A DNA stretch of 64,000 bases from the NCBI RefSeq assembly GCF_025725685.1, contig NZ_CP107008.1, positions 2,976,001 through 3,040,000 of the forward strand, written 5' to 3'. Both the position numbers and the translations under genes were made by a program. Shown here piece by piece: positions 56,837-64,000 of the stretch (the first letter of the stretch is position 1; each line of letters starts with the position of its first letter). This DNA is from Halomonas sp. M4R1S46 (GTDB lineage Bacteria > Pseudomonadota > Gammaproteobacteria > Pseudomonadales > Halomonadaceae). The notes under the pieces were generated by a model. It worked only from the letters and a program-made list of their open reading frames with translations. It was not told where the DNA came from and ran no database searches.

Positions 56837-58534
56837 GGTAGCGGCCGTGACGTTCGGCGCCGGGGCCTCGGTGGAGAGCTTGCGGTTGATGGCGCTCATC
56901 ACGCCCTTGATGGAGGCGCTGGTGATGCTCTCGTCGGTACCCACGCCGAACACCGCCTCGCCGCCGACGCGCACCTCCACGTAGGCGATGGCCTCGGCAT
57001 CGGCGCCCTGGCCACGGGAGTGCTCGTGGTAGTCGATGATCTCCACGTCATGTCCCTCGGCGGCCAGGGCCTTGATGAAGGCCGCCAGCGGGCCGTTGCC
57101 CTGGCCCTGGATGGTGCGCCGCTGGCCACGCTCCTCGATGGTGGCCTCCAGGGACACGGTCGGGCTGTCCGGCTCGGAGGCCATGCGGTGGCTGATCAGG
57201 GCGAAGGGCTCGCGCTGCTCGAGATACTCGTCGACGAAGGCCTGGTAGATCATCTCGGAGGTGATCTCCTTGCCCAGCCGATCGGCGACCTCCTGCACCA
57301 CCTGGCTGAACTCGATCGACAGCCGGCGCGGCAGCTCGATGCCGTGCTCCTGCTCCAGCAGGTAGGAGATGCCGCCCTTGCCGGACTGGCTGTTGACGCG
57401 GATCACCGCCTCGTAGCTGCGGCCCACGTCGAGCGGGTCGATGGGCAGGTAGGGCACCTCCCAGACGCCGTCCGGATTCTCGCGGCGCGCCGCCATGCCC
57501 TTCTTGATGGCGTCCTGGTGGGAGCCGGAGAAGGCGGTGAACACCAGGTCGCCCACATAGGGATGGCGGGGGTGCACCGGCAGCTGGTTGCAGTACTCCA
57601 CCTCGCGCATGATCGGCGTGATGTTGGAGAAGTCGAGCCCCGGGTGGACGCCCTGGGTGTAGAGGTTCATGGCCAGGGTGACGAGATCGACGTTGCCGGT
57701 GCGCTCGCCGTTGCCGAACAGGCAACCCTCGACCCGGTCGGCGCCGGCCATCACGGCCAGTTCCGCCGCGGCCACCCCGGTACCCCGATCGTTATGGGGG
57801 TGCAGGCTGACGATCAGGTGGTCACGGTTCTGGACGTGGCGGCAGAACCACTCGATCTGGTCGGCGTAGTTGTTGGGGGTCGCGCACTCCACGGTGGCCG
57901 GCAGGTTGACGATCATCGGCTTGTCGGCGCTGCCGCCGTAGGTGGCCTCCACGGCGTCGACGATCTCCACGGCGAAGTCCATCTCGGTGGTGGAGAACAG
58001 CTCCGGGGAGTACTGGAAGGTCCAGTTCGTCTCCGGCGCCGCCACCATGTGCTCGCGGATCCGCGTGGTGGCGTCCACCGCGATCTGGATGCACTCGGCC
58101 TGGTTGACGTTGAACACCACGCGGCGGAACACCGGGTCGGTGGCGTTGTAGACGTGGACGATGGCGTTCTTCGCGCCCTTCAGGGCCTCGAAGGTGCGAT
58201 CGATCAGGTGCGGGCGGGCCTGGGTCAGCACCTGGATGTGCACGTCGTCCGGGACCTTGTCGTTGTCGATCAGCGAGCGCACGAAGTCGAAGTCGGTCTG
58301 GGAGGCCGAGGGGAAACCCACCTCGATCTGCTTGAAGCCGATCTTCACCAGCAGATCGAAGAAGCGCTGCTTGCGCTCCAGGTCCATCGGGTCGATCAGC
58401 GCCTGGTTGCCGTCACGCAGGTCGACGGCACACCACTGGGGCGGCGTCTCGATGCGCCGGTTGGGCCACTGCCGGTCGGGCAGGTCGATGGCCACGAAAG
58501 GACGGTACTTGGCAGAAGGGTTGTCGAGCATCAT
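56828..58534 (-). CDS. leuA: 2-isopropylmalate synthase LeuA (long type)
   Basis: A 568-residue enzyme for the first committed step of leucine synthesis (acetyl-CoA + 2-ketoisovalerate). The TIM-barrel part has VDLRDGNQALIDPMDLERKQ, HVYNATDPVFRRVV and VSLHPHNDRGTGVAAAELA with the metal-binding HxH-type region. The C-terminal 130 residues form the leucine-binding regulatory domain. Its length and sequence type match the LeuA of Pseudomonas and actinobacteria, not the 520-residue enteric type. It is preceded by a leucine-rich leader peptide and an attenuator hairpin, so leucine supply should control it. The ATG at 58532-58534 gives MMLDNPSAKYRPF. Confidence 0.95.
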   Translation of the reverse strand: MMLDNPSAKYRPFVAIDLPDRQWPNRRIETPPQWCAVDLRDGNQALIDPMDLERKQRFFDLLVKIGFKQIEVGFPSASQTDFDFVRSLIDNDKVPDDVHIQVLTQARPHLIDRTFEALKGAKNAIVHVYNATDPVFRRVVFNVNQAECIQIAVDATTRIREHMVAAPETNWTFQYSPELFSTTEMDFAVEIVDAVEATYGGSADKPMIVNLPATVECATPNNYADQIEWFCRHVQNRDHLIVSLHPHNDRGTGVAAAELAVMAGADRVEGCLFGNGERTGNVDLVTLAMNLYTQGVHPGLDFSNITPIMREVEYCNQLPVHPRHPYVGDLVFTAFSGSHQDAIKKGMAARRENPDGVWEVPYLPIDPLDVGRSYEAVIRVNSQSGKGGISYLLEQEHGIELPRRLSIEFSQVVQEVADRLGKEITSEMIYQAFVDEYLEQREPFALISHRMASEPDSPTVSLEATIEERGQRRTIQGQGNGPLAAFIKALAAEGHDVEIIDYHEHSRGQGADAEAIAYVEVRVGGEAVFGVGTDESITSASIKGVMSAINRKLSTEAPAPNVTAATLA

Positions 58535-58562
58535 GGTGGCGTTCTCCGGCGGCAGTCAGAAA

Positions 58563-58604
58563 CGACGACGCCCCGCCTGCCGGGGGGCAGGCGGGGCGTC
58601 GTCG
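58563..58604 (-). terminator. Attenuator hairpin of leuA
   Basis: A perfect 19-bp stem (CGACGACGCCCCGCCTGCC and complement, 4-base loop) followed on the minus strand by TTTCTGA, ending about 28 bases before the leuA ATG. An upstream CCGTAC/GTACGG pairing (about 58608-58644) could compete. With the leucine-rich leader at 58768-58824 it fits transcription attenuation. Confidence 0.75.
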
Positions 58605-58767
58605 CGGTGTACGGTATCGACCATCGGCATCGCGCCCGTACGGCGGACAGCGCGAGACCCGGGGATGGGGACGATGGTCATGGCAATGGCAGGGACGGTG
58701 GTGGACATGTGACAACCTCGATTCGACCGTGACAGGTGGGCGATGCACACGGCATCACCCGGCGCGC

Positions 58768-58824
58768 TCAGTGGCGGGCTAGTAGTCGTAGGTCGAGAAC
58801 GAGGTCGTACGATGTCATGTTCAT
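58768..58824 (-). CDS. leuL: leu operon leader peptide
   Basis: An 18-codon frame on the minus strand reads MNMTSYDLVLDLRLLARH then TGA. Five of 18 residues are leucine, and three use CTA, a rare codon in such GC-rich DNA (CTC-GTT-CTC-GAC-CTA-CGA-CTA-CTA). It is about 234 bases upstream of leuA with a strong terminator hairpin between. Ribosome stalling at these codons under leucine shortage would favour read-through. Too short to be recognised by length alone; the case rests on codon content and position. Confidence 0.75.
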   Translation of the reverse strand: MNMTSYDLVLDLRLLARH

Positions 58825-58877
58825 GTGCCTAGAGAATCAGGCCGGGCGCGGCTTGTCAACTTTCCCCCCTCGCCGGC

Positions 58878-59043
58878 CAGGGCTATTGCAGTTAACCGTG
58901 CCGCTCGGGACTACCCCGGGGACAGGTCTCCGAGGGGGCGCTGTGAACCCTTCCCTGGGCGCTACCGACGCCATCCCTGGCGTAGGACCCCCTCTTCGAC
59001 CTGTCCCCGGCGCTCCTCGCTGAGTTTAGCTGCGATTCCCCTG
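58878..59043. repeat. Dispersed intergenic repeat, full copy 3
   Basis: Same 166-base length and order as the element at 38001-38166. Ends CAGGGCTATTGCAG and CTGCGATTCCCCTG are imperfect inverted repeats. The core GGGGGCGCTGTGAACCC...GACGCCATCCCTGGCGTAGG is nearly identical. It lies between the TIGR02647 gene and the leuA leader. Confidence 0.8.
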
Positions 59044-59103
59044 CCACGCTGGCCCCGCCACGGGCTCCGACTAGCCTCTACCTCCGGGCCTGTCGGAGCG
59101 GGC

Positions 59104-59361
59104 TCAGGTGGTTACCTCCGCCGCGTCGAGCAGGGTCAGCAGGTCGCGGGCATGATCGGCCGCCTCCTGGCCCAGGACGGTCAGGTAGCCGCCATCGGCC
59201 TGGGTGACCAAGCCCTTGCGAAACAGCCGCTGGGTGGCGGCGATCATCGACGGCTCGGCGCTCGAGTGCACCTTGATGCCCTCCTGGTGGTTGACCGGGC
59301 TGAACAGGCCGAGCACGTTGAGCTCGTCGAGCAGTTCCGGAGTATAGCGAAGCTGGGTCAT
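59104..59361 (-). CDS. TIGR02647 family small protein
   Basis: An 85-residue protein resembling the uncharacterised TIGR02647 family of Pseudomonas and relatives: YTPELLDELNVLGLF, the NHQEGIKVHSSAEPSMIAAT segment and RLFRKGLVTQADGGYLTVLG, which looks like a small winged-helix fold. The function is unknown. The ATG at 59359-59361 has AAGGA seven bases upstream; the open frame beyond it overlaps the serB end and is not used. It follows serB on the same strand after 73 bases and may be co-transcribed. Confidence 0.8.
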   Translation of the reverse strand: MTQLRYTPELLDELNVLGLFSPVNHQEGIKVHSSAEPSMIAATQRLFRKGLVTQADGGYLTVLGQEAADHARDLLTLLDAAEVTT

Positions 59362-59434
59362 GGCGCGTTCCTTGGTCTTGTTGGTGTGCCCCGACGCTAC
59401 CCCGACAGGCCTCGCGGTGCCAGCAAAAACCGTC

Positions 59435-60658
59435 TCACGGCGCCTCCAGGTCACCTTGCCGGTAGCCAATCAGGTAGAGCACCGCATCGAGGCCCAGGGT
59501 CGAGATCGAGTGCCGAGCCTGCTGGCGGACCAGCGGCTTGGCCCGGAAGGCGATGCCGAGGCCGGCCGCGGCCAGCATCTTGAGGTCGTTGGCGCCGTCG
59601 CCCACGGCGATGGTCTGTTCCATGGTCAGCCCTTCGCGCGCGGCGATCTCGTGCAGCAGCAGTGCCTTGCGGTCGGCATCGACGATCGGCTCGCGGACCT
59701 CGCCGGTCACCTTGCCGTCCTCGATGACCAGTTCGTTGGCATGCACCTCGTCGAAGCCGAGCCTTTCCTGAAGGTGGCGGGCGAAGTAGGTGAAGCCGCC
59801 GGAGAGGATGGCGGTGCGATAGCCCAGGCGCTTGAGGTGATGCATCAGCCGCTCCAGGCCGTCCATCAGCGGCAGCTCCTCGGCGATCTCGGCGAGCACC
59901 GACTCGTCGAGGCCACGCAGCTTGCTCATGCGCTCGCGGAAGCTCTGCTGGAAGTCCAGCTCGCCGCGCATGGCCCGTCCGGTGATCTCGGCCACCTCGT
60001 CATAGACCCCGTGGCGGCGCGCCAGCTCGTCGATGACCTCGGCCTGGATCAGCGTCGAGTCCATGTCGAAGCACACCAGGCGACGATGACGGCGCCAGAT
60101 GGAATCCTCCTGCAGGGCGATGTCGACGCCGTGCGCCGCGCCCAGCGCCAGGGCCTTCTCGCGCAGGGTCTCGAGATCGATGTCCTCGCCGCGCAGCCAG
60201 CACTCGACGCAGGCGCCCTGGATGGCGTCATGCTCGCCGGGGACGCCGCCGTCCAGGGGCTCGCGACCGGAGAGACGATGGATCAGCTCCACGGTGAGGT
60301 CCTGCTCGGCGGTCAGGGCCCCCACCTCGGCGAGGATCCCCGCCGGCAGGTGCGGCGCCAGCAGGGTCAGGATCAGGCGCGGCTGGCTGGCCTGCACGCT
60401 CCAGCGGTGGTAGTCCTCGGCACTGACCTGGACCGCCTGGACATCCAGGCCGAGGCTGTCCCCGGCGGCGGCCAGCGCCCCCTCGAGGTCGGCGTCGCGG
60501 TCGAGCCCCACCAGGGCCTCCAGCGAGAGGATGCCGAAGGTCACGCTCTGGTTGATGTCCAGCAGCCGCGCGCCGCTCTGGGCCAGGGCCTTGCCCAGGC
60601 CGGCGAGCTGACCGGGCCTGGCGGTACCGGTCGCGCGGATCAACAGTCGTCTAGTCAT
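59435..60658 (-). CDS. serB: Phosphoserine phosphatase SerB with N-terminal ACT region
   Basis: A 407-residue HAD-family phosphatase for the last step of serine biosynthesis. The C-terminal catalytic half has FDMDSTLIQAEVIDELARRH (nucleophile Asp in DMDST), TAILSGGFTYFARHLQERLG and AVGDGANDLKMLAAAGLGIA. The N-terminal half (about 1-180) is an ACT-domain pair as in Pseudomonas and mycobacterial SerB2, probably for feedback by serine. The ATG at 60656-60658 begins MTRRLLIRATGTARPG; the frame upstream runs through a heptamer repeat and is not coding. It is downstream of parC. Confidence 0.94.
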   Translation of the reverse strand: MTRRLLIRATGTARPGQLAGLGKALAQSGARLLDINQSVTFGILSLEALVGLDRDADLEGALAAAGDSLGLDVQAVQVSAEDYHRWSVQASQPRLILTLLAPHLPAGILAEVGALTAEQDLTVELIHRLSGREPLDGGVPGEHDAIQGACVECWLRGEDIDLETLREKALALGAAHGVDIALQEDSIWRRHRRLVCFDMDSTLIQAEVIDELARRHGVYDEVAEITGRAMRGELDFQQSFRERMSKLRGLDESVLAEIAEELPLMDGLERLMHHLKRLGYRTAILSGGFTYFARHLQERLGFDEVHANELVIEDGKVTGEVREPIVDADRKALLLHEIAAREGLTMEQTIAVGDGANDLKMLAAAGLGIAFRAKPLVRQQARHSISTLGLDAVLYLIGYRQGDLEAP

Positions 60659-60670
60659 TGCAACCCCGAT

Positions 60671-60770
60671 AGCTAGAAGCTCGAAGCTGGAAGCTGGAAG
60701 CCGGAAGTGTGCCGTTTTCCAGCGCCGAGCCGGGTTTTCTTCAAGCTTCAAGCTTCCGGCTTCAAGCTTT
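60671..60770. repeat. Heptamer-repeat inverted element R5 between serB and parC
   Basis: Left arm AGCTAGAAGCTCGAAGCTGG (to about 60706), right arm TTCAAGCTTCAAGCTTCCGG (60740 on). The last codons of parC (LKPEA and stop at 60748) are encoded in the right arm, on the minus strand. Confidence 0.7.
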
Positions 60771-63009
60771 CCAATCGATCGACCTTCTGCAGGCCACGGG
60801 GCAGCTTGCTGCCGCGGCGACCGCGCTCCCCCCGATAGTAGTCGAGATCGGCGGCCTTCAGTGTCAGCTTGCGCTTGCCGGCGTGCACCACCAGCGCCTG
60901 GCCGGGGGCCAGCAGCGCCAGATCGCGGAGGAACTCCTCGCGGCGGGCGGCCCGGGCCCCGGGGATATCGAGCATCTTGTTGCCCTTGCCCTTGGCGAGC
61001 TCCGGCAGCTGGTCCAGCGGGAAGACCAGCAGGCGGCCCTCGTTGGACACCGCCGCCACGCTCACGCCGTCACCCTCGGGGACGACCAGCGGCGGTACCA
61101 CGCTGCAGCCCTTGGGCACCGAGAGCACGGCCTTGCCCGACTTGTTCTTGCCGGTCAGGGCCTCGAGGCGAGCGACGAAGCCGTAGCCGCCGTCCGAGGC
61201 CAGCAGGTAGCGGGTGGCCGGCGGGCCCAGCAGGACACCGGCCATGTGCGCCCCGGCCGCGACGTTGACCCGCCCGGTGACCGGTTCGCCCTGGCTCCTG
61301 GCGCTGGGCAGGTTGTGGGCGGTCAGGCTATAGGCGCGCCCGGTGTCGTCGAGCAGCACCAGCGGCTGGTTGGTCTTGCCGCGGGCGGCGAGGTGGAAGC
61401 GATCGCCGGCCTTGTAGGACAGCCCCGCGGGGTCGATGTCATGACCCTTGGCGCTGCGGATCCAGCCCTTCTCGGAGAGCACCACGGTGACCGGGTCGGC
61501 ACCGACGAGCTCGACCTCGGAGAGCGCCCGTGACTCCTCGCGCTCGACCAGCGGCGAGCGCCGCGGGTCGCCGTAGTCCTCGGCGGCGGCGCGCAGCTCC
61601 TCCTCGATCAGGTCGGTGAGCGCGGCCTCGGAGCCCAGCAGTTCCTCCAGGCGCGCGCGCTCGGCCTCGAGGTCGTCCTGCTCGCCGCGGATCTTCATCT
61701 CCTCGAGCTTGGCCAGGTGGCGCAGGCGCAGCTCGAGGATCGCCTCGGCCTGGCGCTCGCTGAGGCCGAAGGCCTCGATCAGCGCGGCCTTGGGCTCGTC
61801 CTCCTCGCGGATGATGCGGATCACCTCGTCGATGTTGAGGTAGGCGGCGAGCAGGCCCTCGAGGATGTGCAGGCGATCCTGGACCCTGCCCAGGCGATGC
61901 TCGAGGCGCCGGCGCACGGTGCTGCGGCGGAAGCGCAGCCACTCGCCGAGCAGCTCGGGCAGCGGCAGCACCCGCGGCCGGCCGTCCAGGCCGATCACGT
62001 TCATGTTGATGCGGGCGTTCTTCTCGAGGTCGGTGGTGGCGAACAGGTGCGCCATCAGCGCCTCGATGTCGACCCGGTTGGAGCGCGGCTCGATCACCAG
62101 CCGGGTGGGCTCCTCATGGGTCGACTCGTCGCGCAGGTCGGCGACCATGGGCAGCTTCTTGGCCTGCATCTGGCCGGCGATCTGCTCGAGCACCTTGGCG
62201 CCGCTGACCTGGTAGGGCAGCGCGGTGATCACCACGTTGCCCTCCTCCCGGGTATAGCGGGCGCGCATCTTCACCGAGCCGCGGCCGGCCTCGTAGACCT
62301 TGCGCAGCTCGGCCCGCGGGGTAATGATCTCGGCCTCGGTGGGAAAGTCCGGCCCCGGCAGGTAGCCCATCAGGTCGGAGGTGGTGGCCTCGGGGTGGCG
62401 CAGCAGGTGGCAGGTGGCCTCGACCACCTCGCCCACGTTGTGCGGCGGGATGTCGGTGGCCATGCCCACGGCGATGCCGGTGCCGCCGTTGAGCAGCACA
62501 TGGGGCAGCCGCGCCGGCAGCACCACCGGTTCCTGCATGGTGCCGTCGAAGTTGGGGGTCCAGTCCACGGTGCCCTGGCCGAGCTCGGCGAGCAGCACCT
62601 CGGCGAACTTGGACAGCCGCGCCTCGGTGTAGCGCATGGCGGCGAAGGACTTGGGGTCGTCGGGGCTGCCCCAGTTGCCCTGGCCGTCCACCAGCGGATA
62701 GCGGTAGCTGAACGGCTGGGCCATCAGCACCATGGCCTCGTAGCAGGCGCTGTCGCCGTGGGGGTGGAACTTGCCCAGCACATCGCCGACGGTGCGCGCC
62801 GACTTCTTGTACTTGGCGCTGGCCGAGAGCGCCAGCTCGCGCATGGCGTAGACGATGCGCCGCTGGACCGGCTTCATGCCGTCGCCGATGTGCGGCAACG
62901 CCCGGTCGAGGATGACGTACATCGAGTAGTCGAGGTACGCCTTCTCGGTGTACTCGCGAAGGGACAGGCGCTCGACGTCGCCCTCCGCCACCTGGATATC
63001 CATGGTCAT
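60748..63009 (-). CDS. parC: DNA topoisomerase IV subunit A ParC
   Basis: A 753-residue type IIA topoisomerase subunit that decatenates chromosomes with ParE. Present are RALPHIGDGMKPVQRRIVYA, the quinolone-determining region HPHGDSACYEAM with unmodified Ser and Glu, the catalytic tyrosine in AAMRYTEARLSKF, and a C-terminal beta-pinwheel shorter than that of GyrA, without the GyrA box. The start is ATG at 63007-63009 or two codons on (63003); the longer is given. parE ends 251 bases upstream on the same strand, with a core copy of the dispersed repeat between. The final residues lie in repeat R5. Confidence 0.96.
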   Translation of the reverse strand: MTMDIQVAEGDVERLSLREYTEKAYLDYSMYVILDRALPHIGDGMKPVQRRIVYAMRELALSASAKYKKSARTVGDVLGKFHPHGDSACYEAMVLMAQPFSYRYPLVDGQGNWGSPDDPKSFAAMRYTEARLSKFAEVLLAELGQGTVDWTPNFDGTMQEPVVLPARLPHVLLNGGTGIAVGMATDIPPHNVGEVVEATCHLLRHPEATTSDLMGYLPGPDFPTEAEIITPRAELRKVYEAGRGSVKMRARYTREEGNVVITALPYQVSGAKVLEQIAGQMQAKKLPMVADLRDESTHEEPTRLVIEPRSNRVDIEALMAHLFATTDLEKNARINMNVIGLDGRPRVLPLPELLGEWLRFRRSTVRRRLEHRLGRVQDRLHILEGLLAAYLNIDEVIRIIREEDEPKAALIEAFGLSERQAEAILELRLRHLAKLEEMKIRGEQDDLEAERARLEELLGSEAALTDLIEEELRAAAEDYGDPRRSPLVEREESRALSEVELVGADPVTVVLSEKGWIRSAKGHDIDPAGLSYKAGDRFHLAARGKTNQPLVLLDDTGRAYSLTAHNLPSARSQGEPVTGRVNVAAGAHMAGVLLGPPATRYLLASDGGYGFVARLEALTGKNKSGKAVLSVPKGCSVVPPLVVPEGDGVSVAAVSNEGRLLVFPLDQLPELAKGKGNKMLDIPGARAARREEFLRDLALLAPGQALVVHAGKRKLTLKAADLDYYRGERGRRGSKLPRGLQKVDRLESLKPEA

Positions 63010-63114
63010 GGCAATTTGACCTTATTCACGATCGTGGAATCGTTTGGGGATTGTCCCACTGAAAACTCATCGGAGTCCGCGGCTTCGAATCGCGGCCTAT
63101 CCGGCAACCGCCCT

Positions 63115-63202
63115 GGGCGGAGGCGCTGTAAACCCTTCCCTGGGCGCTACCGATGCCATCCATGGCATAGGACCTCCGCTGCGGGCTGTCCCCGGCGCCG
63201 CT
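63115..63202. repeat. Dispersed intergenic repeat, core copy 4
   Basis: GGCGGAGGCGCTGTAAACCC, TGGGCGCTACCGATGCCATC and GGCTGTCCCCGGCGCC match the core of the 166-bp element. Terminal inverted repeats are absent, as in copy 1. It lies between parE and parC. Confidence 0.72.
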
Positions 63203-63211
63203 CGCCTCGGT

Positions 63212-63262
63212 ATTTCTTCCAGCTTCAAGCTTACGGCTTACAGCTCCCGGCGAAGCCGGGTC
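63212..63262. repeat. Heptamer-repeat fragment R6 at the parE 3' end
   Basis: CAGCTTCAAGCTTACGGCTT followed by ACAGCTCCCGGCGAAGCCGGG, a right-arm type sequence with a CCCGGCGAAGCCGGG hairpin. No matching left arm is seen, so it may be a decayed copy. Confidence 0.5.
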
Positions 63263-64000
63263 AGACCTCTATTTCGGCGAGATTGCCGTAGTCCTCCAGC
63301 CAGCTCTTGCGGTCGGCGGAACGCTTCTTGGCCAGCAGCATGTCCATCATCTCCAGGGTGCCGTCGCCGGCCTCGCGGGTCAGCTGCACCAGCCGGCGGG
63401 TCTCGGGAGCCATGGTGGTCTCGCGCAGCTGCAGCGGGCTCATCTCGCCGAGGCCCTTGAAGCGCTGGACGTTGGGGGTGCCGCGCCGGCCCTCGAGCTG
63501 GCGCAGGATGGCGGCCTTCTCGCTCTCGTCGAGGGCGTAGAAGACCTCCTTGCCCAGGTCGATGCGGTACAGCGGCGGCATCGCCACGAACACATGGCCG
63601 GCGTCCACCAGGGCCGGGAAGTGCCGCACGAAGAGCGCGCACAGCAGGGTGGCGATGTGCAGGCCGTCGGAGTCGGCATCGGCCAGGATGCAGATCTTGT
63701 GGTAGCGCAGCTTGGAGAGGTCGTCGCTGCCCGGGTCCATGCCCACGGCCACGGCGATGTCGTGGACCTCCTGGGAGCCGTAGATGTCGTGGGACTCGAC
63801 CTCCCAGGTGTTGAGGATCTTGCCGCGCAGCGGCAGGATCGCCTGTGTCTCGCGGTTGCGAGCCTGCTTGGCGCTGCCGCCGGCGCTGTCCCCCTCCACC
63901 AGGAACAGCTCGCTGCCGGCCGGGTCCTGGCCCGAGCAGTCGGCCAGCTTGCCGGGCAGCGCCGGCCCCGAGGTGACCTTCTTGCGCGCCACCTTCTTGG
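63261..64000 (-). CDS. parE: DNA topoisomerase IV subunit B ParE (3' part)
   Basis: The C-terminal 246 codons of ParE; the rest lies beyond the right edge. The TOPRIM domain is complete: LFLVEGDSAGGSAKQARNRE, LPLRGKILNTWEVE and ICILADADSDGLHIATLLCA with the metal-binding Asp triplet (DADSD). The C-terminal FKGLGEMSPLQLRETTMAPE and the closing helix ending YGNLAEIEV are typical of ParE rather than GyrB, and no GyrB-type insertion is present. A methionine at 63992 is internal, not the start. Confidence 0.95.
   Translation of the reverse strand, partial: KKVARKKVTSGPALPGKLADCSGQDPAGSELFLVEGDSAGGSAKQARNRETQAILPLRGKILNTWEVESHDIYGSQEVHDIAVAVGMDPGSDDLSKLRYHKICILADADSDGLHIATLLCALFVRHFPALVDAGHVFVAMPPLYRIDLGKEVFYALDESEKAAILRQLEGRRGTPNVQRFKGLGEMSPLQLRETTMAPETRRLVQLTREAGDGTLEMMDMLLAKKRSADRKSWLEDYGNLAEIEV

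Noticed and set aside
58556..58708. 50-codon frame (MSTTVPAIAMTIVPIPGSRA...) as the leuA leader peptide
   Set aside because: It has no leucine codon and runs through the attenuator stem; the 18-codon leucine-rich frame at 58768-58824 is the better leader.

Overview
The window is about 64 kb of GC-rich gammaproteobacterial chromosome, most likely from a halophile of the Halomonas/Chromohalobacter type. Three things suggest this: two complete glycine-betaine/proline-type ABC importers plus a BCCT carrier, the housekeeping order nnr-tsaE-amiB-mutL-miaA-hfq-hflX-hflK-hflC followed by hisZ and purA, and an efp/epmA/epmB cluster. I see no phage, IS element, tRNA, rRNA or CRISPR array. The assignment is inference from gene content and order; no sequence search was possible.

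Positions 1-12300 are mainly transport. There is the 5' part of a TroA-like metal-binding protein, a secreted PRC-barrel protein, a proVWX operon on the minus strand with a good sigma-70 promoter, an aaeXAB-like efflux operon, an AEC carrier, and a second proVW-plus-binding-protein operon on the plus strand. Positions 12363-21988 hold eight minus-strand genes that look like one amine/nitrogen catabolic regulon: class III aminotransferase, APC permease, PuuC-like aldehyde dehydrogenase, LysR regulator, M20 amidohydrolase, DUF1028 protein, RidA and a flavin monooxygenase. The same AT-rich sequence lies in front of both ends of this group (16892-16914 and 22033-22058). A UspA-BCCT pair follows.

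Positions 25166-35168 are the most interesting part: a six-gene plus-strand exopolysaccharide operon built from alginate machinery but with a different sugar supply. It encodes a UDP-glucose-type dehydrogenase, an Alg8-like synthase with an extra periplasmic tail, an Alg44-like PilZ/HlyD protein, a PL14-like lyase, an AlgL-like PL5 lyase and a very long AlgK-like Sel1-repeat lipoprotein. No GDP-mannose dehydrogenase, epimerase, acetylation genes or AlgE-type porin are present. The simplest reading is a c-di-GMP-activated polyuronate made from UDP-glucuronate (a glucuronan-like polymer) rather than from GDP-mannuronate.

Positions 35264-64000 are core genes: purA, hisZ, the hfl/hfq/mut block, nnr, queG, orn, rsgA, a sulfurtransferase, psd, epmA, efp, epmB, leuA, a TIGR02647 protein, serB, parC and the 3' part of parE. 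leuA has a leucine-rich 18-codon leader peptide and a 19-bp attenuator hairpin in front of it. Two dispersed repeat families lie between these genes. One is a 166-bp element with 14-bp terminal inverted repeats (two full and two core-only copies). The other is a set of heptamer arrays (AGCTGGA type) arranged as inverted arms, which supply the stop codons of several genes.
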